A stretch of 64,000 nucleotides of DNA from the NCBI RefSeq assembly GCF_036898095.1, contig NC_090725.1, positions 320,926,539-320,990,538 of the forward strand, read 5' to 3'. Shown here piece by piece: positions 12,168-23,705 of this stretch (position 1 is the stretch's first letter; each line of letters begins with the position of its first letter). The notes under the pieces were generated by a model. That model was not told the origin of the DNA. It was given only the letters and a program-made list of their open reading frames with translations, and made no database searches. The stretch is from Palaemon carinicauda (lineage: Eukaryota > Arthropoda > Malacostraca > Decapoda > Palaemonidae). Both the position numbers and the translations under genes were made by a program.

Positions 12168-14436
12168 TGCTGTGTGAGGGAAGATCTGGCAGTAATTTTA
12201 GTCTTTTCGAAGTACTTGGAACGTTATAGATGCTTCTGAGCGAAGATCTGTAAGTGATTTTATTCTTTTCGAAGTGTTTTGAAAATTATTGAACCTATCT
12301 GAGAGAGCATCTGGCAGTAATTTTAGTCTACTCGAAGTATTTTGAACGTTATTGATGCTGTCTGAGCAAAAATCTGACAGTATTTTCAATGTTTCTGAAG
12401 TATTTGAACGTTTTAAATGCAGTCTGAGCGAAGATTTGGCAGTAATTTCAGTCTTTTCGAAGTATTTTGAACGTTATAGATGCTGTGTGAGCTAGAATCT
12501 GGCAGTATTTCTAGTCTTCTTTAAGTATTTGAACGTTATACATGCTGTCTGAGGGAAAATCCGGCAGTATTTTTAGTTTTCAAGTATTTGAACGTTAAAG
12601 ATGCTGTCTGAGGGAAAATCCGGCTGTATTTTTAGTCTTCTTTAAGTATTTGAACGTTTTAGATGCAGTCTGAGCGAAGATTTGGTAGTAATTTCTGTCT
12701 TTTCGAAGTATTTTGAACGTTATAAATGCTCTGTGAGCTAAAATCTGGCAGTATTTTTAGTCTTCTTTACGTATTTGAACGTTATAGATGCTGCTGAGGG
12801 AAAACCGGGCAGTATTTCTAGTCTTTTTTAAGTATTTGAACATTATAGATGCAGTCTGAGGGAAAATCCGGCAGTATTTTTAGTCTTCTTTAAGTATTTG
12901 AACGTTATAGATGCTGTCTGAGGGAAAATCCGGCAGTATTTTTAGTCTTCTTTAAGTATTTGAACGTTATAGATGCTGTCTGAGGGAAAATCCGGCAGTA
13001 TTTTTAGTCTTCTTTATGTATTTGAATGTTTTAGATGCAGTGTGAGCGAAGATTTGGCAGTAATTTCAGTCTTTTCGAAGTGTTTTGAACGTTATAGATG
13101 ATGTGTGAGCTAAAATCTGGCAGTATTTTTAGTGTTCTTTAAGTATTTGAACGTTATAGATGCTGTCTGAGGGAAAAACCGGGCAGTATTTTTAGTCTTC
13201 TTTAAGTATTTGATCGTTATAGATGCTGTCTGAGGGAAAATCCGGCAGTATTTTTAGTCTTTTTTAAGTATTTGAACGTTATAGATGCTGTCTGAGTGAA
13301 AATCCGGCAGTATTTTTAGTCTTCTTTAAGGATTTGAACGTTTTATATGCAGTCTGAGCGAAGATTTGGCAGTAATTTCAGTCTTTTCGAAGTATTTTGA
13401 ACGTTATAGATGCTGTGTGAGCTAAAATCTGGCAGTATTTTTAGTCTTCTTTAAGTATTTGAACGTTATAGATGCTGTCTGAGGGAAAATCCGGCAGTAT
13501 TTTTAGTCTTCTTTAAGTATTTGAACGTTATAGATGCTGCCTGAGGGATACCCCGGCAGTATTTTTAGTCTTCTTTAAGTATTTGAACGTTTTAGATGCA
13601 GTCTGAGCGAAGATTTGGCAGTAATTTCAGTCTTTTCGAAGTATTTTGAACGTTATATATGCTGTGTGAGGTAAAATCTGGCAGTATTTTTAGTCTTCTT
13701 TAAGTATTTGAACGTTATAGATGCTGTGTGAGGGAAAACCGGGCAGTATTTTTTGTCTTCTTTGAGTATTTGAACGTTATAGATGCTGTCTGAGGGAAAA
13801 TCCGGCAGTATTTTTAGTCTTCTTTAAGTATGTGAACGTTATAGATGCTGTCTGAGGGAAAATCCGGCAGTATTTTTAGTCTTCTTTAAGTATTTGAACG
13901 TTATAGATGCTGTCTGAGGGAAAACCGGGCAGTATTTTTAGTCTTCTATAAGTATTTGATCGTTATAGATGCTGTCTGAGGGAAAACCGGGCAGTATTTA
14001 TAGTCTTCTTTAAGTATTTGATCGTTATAGATGCTGTCTGGGGGAAAATCCGGCAGTATTTTTAGTCTTCTTTAAGTATCTGAACGTTTTAGATGCAGTC
14101 TGAGCGAAGATTTGGCAGTAATTTCAGTCTTTTCGAAGTATTTTGAACGTTATAGATGCTGTGTGAGCTAAAATCTGGCAGTATTTTTAGTCTTCTCGAA
14201 ATATTTTTAATCCTGTAGATTTTTTTGATGGAAGGGTTGACAGTAATTTTAATCTTCTCAAAGTACTTGGAACATTATAGATGCCTCTGAGGGAAGATAT
14301 GGAAGTGATTTTAATCTTTTCGGAGTATTTTGAAAGTTATTGAAGCTCTCTGAGCGAGCATCTGGCAGTAATTTTAGTCTTCTCGAAGTATTTTGAACGT
14401 TATAAATGCTTTCTGTGGGAAGATTTGGCAGTGATT

Positions 14437-14846
14437 TTAGTCTTCTCGGAGTATTTTGAACGTTATAATGCTTTCTGTGGGAAGATTTGGCAGTGATTTT
14501 AGTCTTCTCGAAGTATTTTGAACGTTATAAATGCTTCCTGTGGGAAGATTTGGCAGTGTTTTTAGTCTTTTCGAAGTATTTTGGACGTTATAAATGTTTT
14601 CTGCAGGAAGATTTGGCAGTGATTTTAGTCTTCTCGAAGTATTTTGAACGTTATAAATGCTTTTTGCAGGATGATTTGGCAGTAATTTTAGTCTTCTCAA
14701 AGTATTTTGAACATTATAAATGCTTTCTGCGGGAAGATCTGGCAGTGATTCTAGTCGTTTCAAAGTATTGTGAACGCTATAGATGCTGTGTGAGGGAAGA
14801 TCTGGCATTAATTTCAGTCTTCTCGAAGTATTTTGAACGTTATTGA
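14437..14846 (+). repeat. C-monomer block, T1
   Basis: T1 block with private changes (GTGTTTTTAGTC near 14555, TGCAGGAAG and TGCAGGATG monomers). It carries the shared 1-base-deleted monomer near 14466. Confidence 0.85.
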
Positions 14847-15148
14847 TGCTGTCTTAGCGAAGGTGTGGCAGTAATTTTGGTCTTTAAGAAGTGTTTTTTT
14901 GATATTATAGATTCTTCTGAAACGAAGGTTTGGCAGTTATTTTAGTCTTCTTTAAGCGTTTTAAATGTTACATATGCTTTCTGAGCGTAGATTTGGCAGA
15001 AATTTAGCCCTCTCAAAGTGTTTTAAATATTATAGATGCTGTCTGAGCGATGATCTGTCAGTAATTTTATTTTTCTCGTAGAGTTTTAAATATTATAGAT
15101 GCTCTATGAGCGAAGGTCTGACAGTAATTTTAGTCTTTTCAAAGTTTC

Positions 15149-15355
15149 CTCGTGTTTTTCTGTCTATAATTCATTGTTCTCATATATCAGCAATCCTCTT
15201 ATAGTGATGAACATAAAGCGTGATTGAAAGAACTCCTCTCTTGCTCTGTAAAATCCCTTTGGTCTTGTCAATTAGGTTTTTTGACAAACCTGTGGTTTTA
15301 ATCAAAGGTATCTAAAAATTTACAACATAATTATTTTTTTTTTCATTTGATTAAG
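15149..15355 (+). repeat. Non-monomeric spacer, copy 4
   Basis: Near-identical; preceded by AAAGTTTC rather than AAAGTTTT, and has GGTATC in place of GGTACC. Confidence 0.9.
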
Positions 15356-17370
15356 TACTTTTAGTCTTCTCGAATTATTTTGAACATTATATTGCGGTCT
15401 GAGTGAAGATTTGGTAGTAATTTTAGTCTTTTCAAAGTATTTCGAACGTTATAGATATGGCCTGAGCGAAGAAATATAGTAATTTTATTCTTTTTGAAGC
15501 ATTTTGAACGTTATAGATGCCGTCTGAGCGATGATCTGGCCGTAATTTCAGTCCTCTCGAAGTATTTTAAGCGTTATAGATGCTGTCTGAGCGGAGATAT
15601 GACAGTAATTTTTGTCTTCTTTGAGTATTTGAACGTTATACATGCTGTCTGAGGGAAAACCCGGCAGTATTTTTTATCTTCTTTAAGTATTTGAACGTTA
15701 TAGATGCTCTCTGGGGGAAAATCCGGCAGTTTTTTTAGTCTTTTTCAAGTATTTTAACGTTATAGATGCTGTCTGAGGGAAAATCCGGCGGTATTTTTCG
15801 TCTTCTTTAAGTATTTGAACGTTATAGATGCCGTCTGAGCGATGATCTGGCCGTAATTTCAGTCCTCTCGAAGTATTTTAAGCATTATAGATGCTGTCTG
15901 AGCGGAGATATGACAGTAATTTTTGTCTTCTTTAAGTATTTGAACGTTTTAGATGCTGTCTGAAAGAAAACCCGGCAGTATTTTTAATCTTCTTTAAGTA
16001 TTTGATCGTTAGAGATGCTGTGTGGGGGAAAATCCGGCAGTATTTTTAGTCTTTTTTATGTATTTGAACGTTATAGATGCTGTCTGAGGGAAAATCCGGC
16101 AGTATTTTTAGTCTTCTTTAAGTATTTGAACGTTTTAGATGCAGTCTGAGCGAAGATTTGGCAGTAATTTCAGTCTTTTCGAAGTATTTTGAACGTTATG
16201 GATGCTGTGTGAGCTAAAATCTGGCAGTATTTTTAGTCTTCTTTAAGTATTTGAACGTTATAGATGCTGTCTGAGGGAAAATCCGGCAGTATTTTTAGTC
16301 TTCTTTAAGTATTTGAACGTTATAGATGCTGTCTGAGGGAAAATCCGGCAGTATTTTTAGTCTTCTTTAAGTATTTGAACGTTTTAGATGCAGTCTGAGC
16401 GAAGATTTGGCAGTAATTTCAGTCTTTTCGAAGTATTTTGAACGTTATAGATGCTGTGTGAGCTTAAATCTGGCAGTATTTTTAGTCTTCTTTAAGTCTT
16501 TGAACGTTATAGATGCTGTCTGAGGGAAAATCCGGCAGTATTTTTACTCTTCTTTAAGTATTTGAACGTTATAGATGCAATCTGAGGGAAAATCCGGCAG
16601 TATTTTTAGTCTTCTTTAAGTATTTGAACGTTATACATGCTGTCTGAGGGAAAATCTGGCAGTATTGTTAGTGTTCTTTAGGTATTTCAACGTTTTAGAT
16701 GCAGTCTGAACGAAGATTTGGCAGTAATTTCAGTCTTTTCGAAGTATTTTGAACGTTATAGATGCTGTCTGAGGGAAAACCGGGCAGTATTTTTATTCTT
16801 CTTTAAGTATTTGATCGTTATAGATGCTCTCTGAGGGAAAACCGGGCAGTATTTTTAGTCTTTTGAAGTATTTGATCGTTATAGATGCTGTCTGGGGGAA
16901 AATCCGGCAGTATTTTTGTCTTCTTTAAGTATTTGAACGTTTTAGATGCAGTCTGAGCGAAGATTTGGCAGTAATTTCAGTTTTTTCGAAGTATTTTGAA
17001 CGTTATAGATGCTGTGTGAGATAAAATCTGGCAGTATTTTTAGTCTTCTTTAAGTATTTGAGCGTTATAGATGCTGTCTGAGGGAAAATCCGGCAGTATT
17101 TTTAGTCTTCTTTAAGTATTTGATCGTTATAGATGCTGTGTGAGGGAAAATCCGGCAGTATTTTTAGTCTTCTTTAAGTATTTGAACGTTATAGATGCTG
17201 TCTGAGGGAAAATCCGGCAGTATTTTTAGTCTTCTTTGAGTATTTGAACGTTATAGATGCTGTCTGAACGAAGATTTGGCAGTAATTTCACTCTTTTCAA
17301 AGTATTTTGAACGTTATAGATGCTGTGTGAGATCTTTTTGATGGAAGGGTTGACAGTAATTTTAATCTTC

Positions 17371-17906
17371 TCAAAGTACTTGGAACGTTATAGATGCTTC
17401 TGAGGGAAGATAGGGAAGTGATTTTAACCTTTTCGGAGTATTTTGAAAGTTATTGAAGCTATCTGAGCAAGCATCTGGCAGTAATTTTAGTCTTCTCAAA
17501 GTATTTTGAACGTTATAAATATTTTCTGTGGGAAGATTTGGCAGTGATTTTAGTCTTCTCGAAGTATTTTGAAGGTTATAAATGCTTTCTGTGGGAAGAT
17601 TTGGCCGTGATTTTAGTCTTCTCAAAGTATTTTGAACGTTATAAATGCTTTCTGCGGGAAGATTTGGCAGTGATTTTAGTCTTCTCGAAGTATGTTGAAC
17701 GTTATGAATGCTTTCTGCGGGAAGATTTGGCAGTGATTTTAGTCTTCTCGAATTATTTTGAACGTTATAAATGCTTTCTGCTGGAAGATTTGGCAGTGAT
17801 TTTAGTCGTTTCAAAGTATTGTGAATGCTATAGATGCTGTGTAAGGGAAGATCTGGCAGTAATTTTAGTCTTTTCGAAGTACTTGGAACGTTATAGATGC
17901 TCCTGA
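17371..17906 (+). repeat. C-monomer block, T2
   Basis: T2 block with a TTTTGAAGGTTATAAATG monomer near 17570 that is also diagnostic of the alpha and gamma blocks of X/Y/Z, linking this copy to the later superunits. Confidence 0.85.
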
Positions 17907-18805
17907 GCGAAGATCTGTAAGTGATTTTATTCTTTTCGAAGTGTTTTGAAAATTACTGAACCTATCTGAGAGAGCATCTGGCGGTAATTTTAGTCTACTT
18001 GAAGTATTTTGAACGTTATTGATGCTGTCTGAGCAAAAATCTGACAGTATTTTCAATGTTTCTGAAGTATTTGAACGTTTTAAATGCAGTCTGAGCGAAG
18101 ATTTGGCTGTAATTTCAGTCTTTTCGAAGTATTTTGAACGTTATAAATGCTGTTTGAGCTAGAATCTGGCAGTATTTCTAGTCTTCTTTAAGTATTTGAA
18201 CGTTATACACGCTGTCTGAGGGAAAATCCGGCAGTATTTTTAGTTTTCAAGTATTTGAACGTTAAAGATGCTGTCTGAGGGAAAATCCGGCAGTATATTT
18301 AGTCTTCTTTAAGTATTTGAACGTTTTAGATGCAGTCTGAGCGAAGATTTGGCAGTAATTTCAGTCTTTTCGAAGTATTTTGAACGTTATAGATGCTCTG
18401 TGAGCTAAAATCTGGCAGTATTTTTAGTCTTCTTTAAGTATTTGAACGTTATAGATGCTGTCTGAGGGAAAATCCGGCAGTATTTTAGTCTTCTTTAAGT
18501 ATTTGATCGTTATAGATGCTGTCTGGGGGAAAATTCGGCAGTATTTTTAGTCTTCTTTAAGTATTTGAACGTTATAAATGCTCTCTGAGGGAAAATCCAG
18601 CAGTATTTTTAGTCTTGTTTAAGTATTCGAACGTTTTAGATGCAGTCTGAGCGAAGATTTGGCAGTAATTTCAGTCTTTTCGAAGTATTTTGAACGTTAT
18701 AGATGCTGTGTAAGCTGAAATCTGGCAGTATTTTTAGTCTTCTTTAAGTATTTGAACGTTATAGATGCTGTCTGAGGGAAAATCCGGCAGTATTTTTAGG
18801 CTTCT

Positions 18806-18809
18806 TTAA
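18806..18809. repeat. TTAA target-site duplication, left
   Basis: TTAA next to the terminal CCC. It is the native TTAA of the A monomer motif CTTCTTTAAG. Confidence 0.9.
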
Positions 18810-18824
18810 CCCTGGATAGGTACG
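18810..18824 (+). repeat. Terminal inverted repeat, left
   Basis: CCCTGGATAGGTACG, 15 bp, perfectly inverted at the right end. An inner inverted match follows after an indel: the left CGACCCCGAGCGTC-A9 stretch (about 18837-18859) pairs with GGCGTCGGGGTCG at 21939-21951 and the preceding T run. Confidence 0.92.
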
Positions 18825-18826
18825 AT

Positions 18827-18842
18827 GGGTCGTTCGCGACCC
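18827..18842 (+). other. Subterminal hairpin GGGTCG-TTCG-CGACCC
   Basis: Perfect 6-bp stem with a TTCG loop just inside the left terminus. Part of the motif (GGGTCGTTCGCG) is also present near the right end (21945-21956) without the full dyad. It may be a transposase-binding or structural motif; this is inference. Confidence 0.6.
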
Positions 18843-18859
18843 CGAGCGTCAAAAAAAAA

Positions 18860-19035
18860 CAGGTTTTTCTCACGTGACTCACCCCCGTGACTGAATTTGT
18901 GGGTGATCGACCTGCAGGAGGTGTCTCCCCTACACGCTCTAGTAGTGTCCAGATGTGCATTGCTGTAGCTGTACTCCTTCCCCGATTTCTGAGACGCGTC
19001 GGGGTCGAGCGCGACCGAGTTTACCCTTCTAAGGT
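18860..19035. other. Left unique segment of the element
   Basis: GC-richer than anything else in the window. It holds GTGACTC / GTGACTG motifs, a CTGCAGGAGG stretch, and near its end a 40-bp stretch (18995-19034) that resembles the right terminus in the same orientation (GCGTCGGGGTCG, CGCG, GAGT, TACCCTT). A 93-codon GTG-initiated frame crosses it into the tandem repeat; it has no recognisable domain and I do not call it a gene. Confidence 0.6.
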
Positions 19036-20990
19036 AGTTTGCATAATTATCAAAGTTATTACGTATTATGAAATTGTCGTAGAATGGTGCAACTTGTATA
19101 GGTTATCAGTTGTGGAAAGTCTTGGTGGATTGTTTGGCTACCATGTGCATGATTTTTTTTTTAGTTAAAATGTCGTTCATCACCACGAGGACCATTTTAC
19201 CGCGAGTGCCCCTTTTTCATTTTTTTTCATTTTTTTGCCAAGTCATTTTTCCGTAAGATATTGCCAAATAGTGTCGTAAAACTTTTGCTTGTTTAGTGTT
19301 GGAAAGTGTGTCTAGATGATCTGGCTACCCATGCATGACTTTGTTTTTGTCAGATACGACGTAGTTATTGGTATATTGGGTATTTAACTGCGGTTACCAA
19401 TTTCTGTTTTTTTTTCAATATTTGTAAAAATTACTACGTAGTAAGGAATTGCCGTATATTATTCATTTTTTTTTTCATGTTTATGTGTTAGAAAGTGTGC
19501 CTTGATGGTTGGGCTAACACGTGCATGTCTTTTTTTTTTATCTGAGATGCCGTATATTAGAATGTCGGGCATTTTACCGCGAGTGCCCCTTTTTCATTTT
19601 TTTTCATTTTTTTGCCAAGTCATTTTTCCGTAAGATATTGCGAAATAGTGTCGTAAAACTTTTGCTTTTTTAGTGTTGGAAAGTGTGTCTAGATGATCTG
19701 GCTACCCATGCGTGATTTTGTTTTTGTCAGATACGACGTAGTTATTGGTATATTGGGTATTTAACTGCGGTTGCCAATTTCTGTTTTTTTTTTCAATATT
19801 TGTAAAAATTTACTACGTAGTAAGGAATTGCCGTATATTATTGATTTTTTTTTTCATGTTTATGTGTTAGAAAGTGTGCCTTGATGGTTGGGCTAACACG
19901 TGCATGTCTTTTTTTTTATCTGAGATGCCGTATATTAGAATGTTGGGCAATTTTCCACGAGTGCCCCTTTTTATTTGTTTTGCATTTTTTTGCTTAGTCA
20001 TGTTACCGTAAGGAATTGGCAAGTAGTGTCGCAAAACTTATATTTTTATAGTGTTGGAAAGTGTTTCTAGATGATCTGGCTACCCATGCCTATTTTTTTT
20101 TAGCCAGATATGGCGTATATATAAGTATGTGTTCGATTTTCCTGTGATTGCCATTTTTTCGTTTTTTCCCATTTCTTTCAAAATTACTACGTACTAAGGA
20201 ACTATCACAGAGTAATGATTCATTTATATGTTTATTTGTCGGAAAATGTGCCTTGATGGTTTGCCTAGCACGTGGCTGAAATTTTTTTTTTTTCTGAAAT
20301 GCCGTATATTAGAATGGCCATTTTTCCACGAGTGCCCCTTTTTATTTGTTTTGCATTTTTTTGCTTAGTCATGTTACCGTAAGGAATTGGCAAGTAGTGT
20401 CGCAAAACTTATAATTTTATAGTGTTGGAAAGTGTTTTTAGATGATCTGGCTACCCATGCCTATCTTTTTTTTTTAGCCAGAAATGGCGTATATATAGGT
20501 ATGTGTTCGATTTTCCTGTGATTGCCATTTTTTCGTTTTTTCCCGTTTCTTTCAAAATTACTACGTACTAAAGAACTATCACAGAGTAATGATTCATTTA
20601 GATGTTTATTTGTCGGAAAATGTGCCTTGATGGTTTGTCTAGCACGTGGCTGAATTTTTTTTTTCTGAAATGCCGTATATTAGAATGTTAGCCATTTTTC
20701 CGCGAGTGCCCCTTTTTATTTGTTTTGCATTTTTTTGCTTAGTCATGTTACCGTAAGGAATTGGCAAGTAGTGTCGCAAAACTTATATTTTTATAGTGTT
20801 GGAAAGTGTTTCTAGATGATCTGGCTAGCCATGCCTATCTTTTTTTTAGCCAGATATGGCGTATATATAGGTATGTGTTCGATTTTCCGGTGATTGCCAT
20901 TTTTTCGTTTTTTCCCAATTCTTTCAAAATTACTACGTACTAAGGAACTATCACAGAGTAATGATTCCTCTAGATGTTTATTTGTCGGAA
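19036..20990. repeat. ~375-bp dimeric tandem repeat inside the element
   Basis: GTGTTGGAAAGTGT recurs at 19296, 19673, 20051, 20422 and 20796 (spacings 377, 378, 371, 374). The CCRCGAGTGCCCC motif recurs at 19200, 19577, 19954, 20326 and 20700. Each unit has two diverged ~188-bp halves: GTGTTGGAAAGTGT..GATCTGGCTACCCATG and GTGTTAGAAAGTGTGCC..GGGCTAACACGTGCATG (19485). The array begins with a partial unit (from about 19036) and fades out near 20990. T-rich, with no gene. Confidence 0.88.
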
Positions 20991-21938
20991 AATTTTGTTT
21001 ACTTTTTTTTTTGATTGAATATCATCAAATTTTTTTAGCTAGAATATTATATTGTTTTACATTTTTGTTTTTTTTTCGATTTTATTTCCCTTCAAAAAAA
21101 TTTTTTTGGGTCAGAATTTTAATTTTATAGTCGTAAAATAATCGACAATTATCCAGCAACCCACCATACAATTTTTATGCATATCCAATAATAATTAGAT
21201 TAGTAAATAACACCTAGAAATTGACATACCCTTCCTACATTTCAAGTGGCAGATTAGGGAGTCTGAGTCAGTGTGGTTGGCGGCCATTTTGTGGACATAT
21301 CCGAAGCGTAAGCTGCCCTATCTATATATATTCTTGTTCCCTATAGAATTTGTGATATTTTGGTATATTTTCACCTGCATAAATATCATATTATATATTA
21401 GATATATGTATTTTTTTACGAAATTTCTAGGTACTCAAAAAATTACCTTTAGATATGGCCCCTGATATAAATGTAATTTACAAAATAATGAAGATTTTTT
21501 TACATATTTCTATTTTAGGATAACATATGTTTATTCCCTAAAAAAATTAGCCACTTCCTATTTCATTTGGGTACCCAAAAAAATTCATGAAATTTGGACA
21601 AATTTTTTTGGCCAAAAAAAGTTACCCTTTTTTTCTCATTTCAGATCTTCACCTCCATGGGTCTGACTTCATCCAAAATACATCAAGATGTGTCCTAAAC
21701 ATTCAAGAATCAATTCCTAAAAGGATTTGTGTATATATGTATAAACTTTTTTTTTTATGAATTTTTATGTCAGGTCTTTTTTTTTCTACTTAATTTTTTA
21801 AAATATTTATAATAAATAGTTTTTCTGCAGATGAGTAGTATTTATCTTTACAGTTGTTTTAAGCATTCATTGAAGTTTTTTTTGGCAAAAGAAAAAAGGA
21901 GGTTACTGCAAAAACTGATTTTTCAAGAGTTTTTTTTT
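20991..21938. other. Right AT-rich segment of the element
   Basis: Mostly T/A-rich with long T runs; no gene recognised. One short island (21245-21325) is less AT-rich and includes CGGCCATTTTG. Two frames of 60-80 codons are low-complexity and have no family resemblance. Confidence 0.6.
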
Positions 21939-21990
21939 GGCGTCGGGGTCGTTCGCGTCTGAGTATACCCTTAAAGGGGTGTCCGAGGAG

Positions 21991-22005
21991 CGTACCTATC
22001 CAGGG
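21991..22005 (-). repeat. Terminal inverted repeat, right
   Basis: CGTACCTATCCAGGG, the exact reverse complement of the left terminus. Between it and the inner inverted match lies a ~38-bp stretch (about 21953-21990, with ACCCTTAAAGGGGT) that the left end lacks, so the two ends are asymmetric, as in several piggyBac-type elements. Confidence 0.92.
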
Positions 22006-22009
22006 TTAA
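22006..22009. repeat. TTAA target-site duplication, right
   Basis: TTAA directly after the terminal GGG; the satellite continues GTATTTGAACG. Confidence 0.9.
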
Positions 22010-23705
22010 GTATTTGAACGTTATAGATGCTGTGTGAGTGAAAATCCGGCAGTATTTTTAGTCTTTTTTGAGTATTTGAACGTTTTAGATGCAGTCTGAG
22101 CGAAGATTTGGCAGTAATTTCAGTCTTTTCGAAGTATTTAGAAAGTTATAGATGCTGTTTGAGCTAAAATCAGGCAGTATTTTTAGTCTTCTTTAAGTAT
22201 TTGAACGTTATAGATGCTGTCTGAGGGAAAATCCGGCAGTATTTTTAGTCTTCTTTAAGTATTTGAACGTTATAGAATCTGTATGAGAGAAAATCCGGCA
22301 GTATTTTTATTCTTCTTTAAGTATTTGAACATTATAGATGCTGTTTGAGGGAATTCCGGCAGTATTGTTAGTCTTCTTTAAGTATTTGAACGTTTTAGAT
22401 GCAGTGTGAACGAAGATTTGGCAGTAATTTCAGCCTTTTCGAAGTATTTTGAACGTTATAGATTCTGTGTGAGCTAATATCTGGCAGTATTTTTAGTCTT
22501 CATTAAGTATTTGAACGTTATAGATGCTGTCTGAGGGAAAATCCGGCAGTATTTTTAGTCTTCTTTAAGTATTTGAACGTTATAGATGCTGTCTGAGGGA
22601 AAATCCGGCAGTATTTTTAGTCTTCTTTAAGTATTTGAACGTTTTAGATGCAGTCTGAGCGAAGATTTGGCAGTAATTTCAGTCTTTTCGGAGTATTTTG
22701 AACGTTATAGATGCTGTGTGAGCTAAAATCTGGCAGTATTTTTAATCTTCTTTAAGTATTTGAACGTTATAGATTCTGTCTGAGGGGATATCCGGCAGTA
22801 TTTTTAGTCTTCTTTAAGTATTTGAACGTTTTAGATGCAGTCTGAGCGAAGATTTGGCAGTAATTTCAGTCTTTTCGAAGTATTTTGAACGTCATTGATG
22901 CTGTGTGAGCTAAAATCTGGCAGTATTTTTAGTCTTCTTTAAGTATTTGACATATAGATGCTGTCTGAGAGAAAACCGGGCAGTATTTTTAGTCTTCTTT
23001 AAGTATTTGATCGTTGTAGATGCTGTCTGGGGGAAAATCCTGCAGTATTTTTAGTCTTCTTCAAGTATTTGAACGTTCTAGATGCAGTTTGAGCGAAGAT
23101 TTGGCAGTAATTTCAGTCTTTTCGAAGTATTTTGAACGTTATAGATGCTGTGTGAGCTAAAATCTGGCAGTATTTTTAGTCTTCTTTTAGTATTTGAACG
23201 TTATAGATGCTGTCTGAGGGAAAATCTGGCAGTATTTTTAGTCTTCCTTAAGTATTTGAACGTTATAGATGCTGTCTGAGGGAAAATCCGGCAGTATTTT
23301 TAGTCTTCTTTAAGTATTTGAATGTTTTAGATGCAGTCTGAGCGAAGATTTGGCAGTAATTTCAGTCTTTTCGAAGTATTTTGAACGTTATAGATGCTGT
23401 GTGAGCTAAAATCTGGCAGTATTTTTAGTCTTATTTAAGTATTTGAACGTTATAGATGCTGTCTGAGGGAAAACCGGGCAGTATTTTTAGTCTTCTCTAA
23501 TTAGTTGATCGTTATATATGCTGTCTGGGGGGAAAATCCGGCAGTATTTTTAGTCTTTTTTAAGTATTTGAACGTTATAGATGCTGTCTGAGGGAAAATC
23601 CGGCAGTATTTTTAGTCTTCTTTAAGTATTTGAACGTTTTATATGCAGTCTGAGCGAAGATTTGGCAGTAATTTCAGTCTTTTCGAAGTATTTTGAACGT
23701 TATAG

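Larger units (their letters stand above)
9427..15148 (+). repeat. 5,722-bp higher-order repeat (T2 + T1), copy 2
   Basis: Same order as 3827-9426: spacer, A/B run, T2 at 11704-12167, A/B run, T1 at 14437-14846, tail. The T2 offset from the spacer is the same within 2 bases. The extra ~122 bp lies between T2 and T1, about two monomers, as expected for unequal exchange in monomer register. Confidence 0.9.
1..18805 (+). repeat. 62/63-bp satellite array, left arm
   Basis: Continuous head-to-tail 62/63-bp monomers, all in the same orientation, broken only by four ~207-bp spacers. Every monomer keeps AGTMTT, an AGTATTT core, the palindrome AACGTT and a GATGC/AATGC motif. Four classes (A, A'', B, C, defined in the summary) follow a non-random order: (A)n-A''-B runs, a transition monomer, a block of C monomers, a diverged tail, then a spacer or the next run. 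A sampled C monomer (e.g. around 1556-1618) has roughly 25 T, 15 A, 15 G and 8 C, so it is AT-rich and strand-asymmetric. The array enters the window at base 1 and stops at the transposon target site. No gene is visible in it. Confidence 0.97.
18810..22005. mobile_element. Non-autonomous piggyBac-like element (3,196 bp)
   Basis: Flanked by TTAA on both sides (18806-18809, 22006-22009), the target duplication typical of the piggyBac superfamily. The ends are CCCTGGATAGGTACG and its perfect inverse; piggyBac-type termini characteristically begin with CCC. Taking out the element plus one TTAA restores an intact A monomer (CTTCT-TTAA-GTATTTG), so the insertion site is unambiguous. Inside: a GC-richer left end (to ~19035), a ~375-bp dimeric tandem repeat (19036-20990), and an AT-rich right part. 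The longest frames are under 100 codons, have no recognisable DDE/D transposase motifs and mostly lie in T-rich sequence, so it needs a transposase from elsewhere. No other copy of the higher-order repeat carries it, so it arrived after the amplification. Orientation is arbitrary. Confidence 0.88.

Noticed and set aside
18887..19168. 93-codon frame at the left end of the element as a transposase or accessory gene
   Set aside because: GTG start, no catalytic acidic residues or domain pattern of piggyBac transposases, and it runs into the tandem repeat.
20894..21465. Two short frames rich in Phe/Leu/Ile in the right part of the element (20894-21130, 21271-21465)
   Set aside because: Low-complexity translation of T-rich DNA; no family resemblance.
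18810..22005. Tc1/mariner or hAT element
   Set aside because: Target duplication is TTAA, not TA or 8 bp, and the ends begin CCC, which fits piggyBac-like elements.
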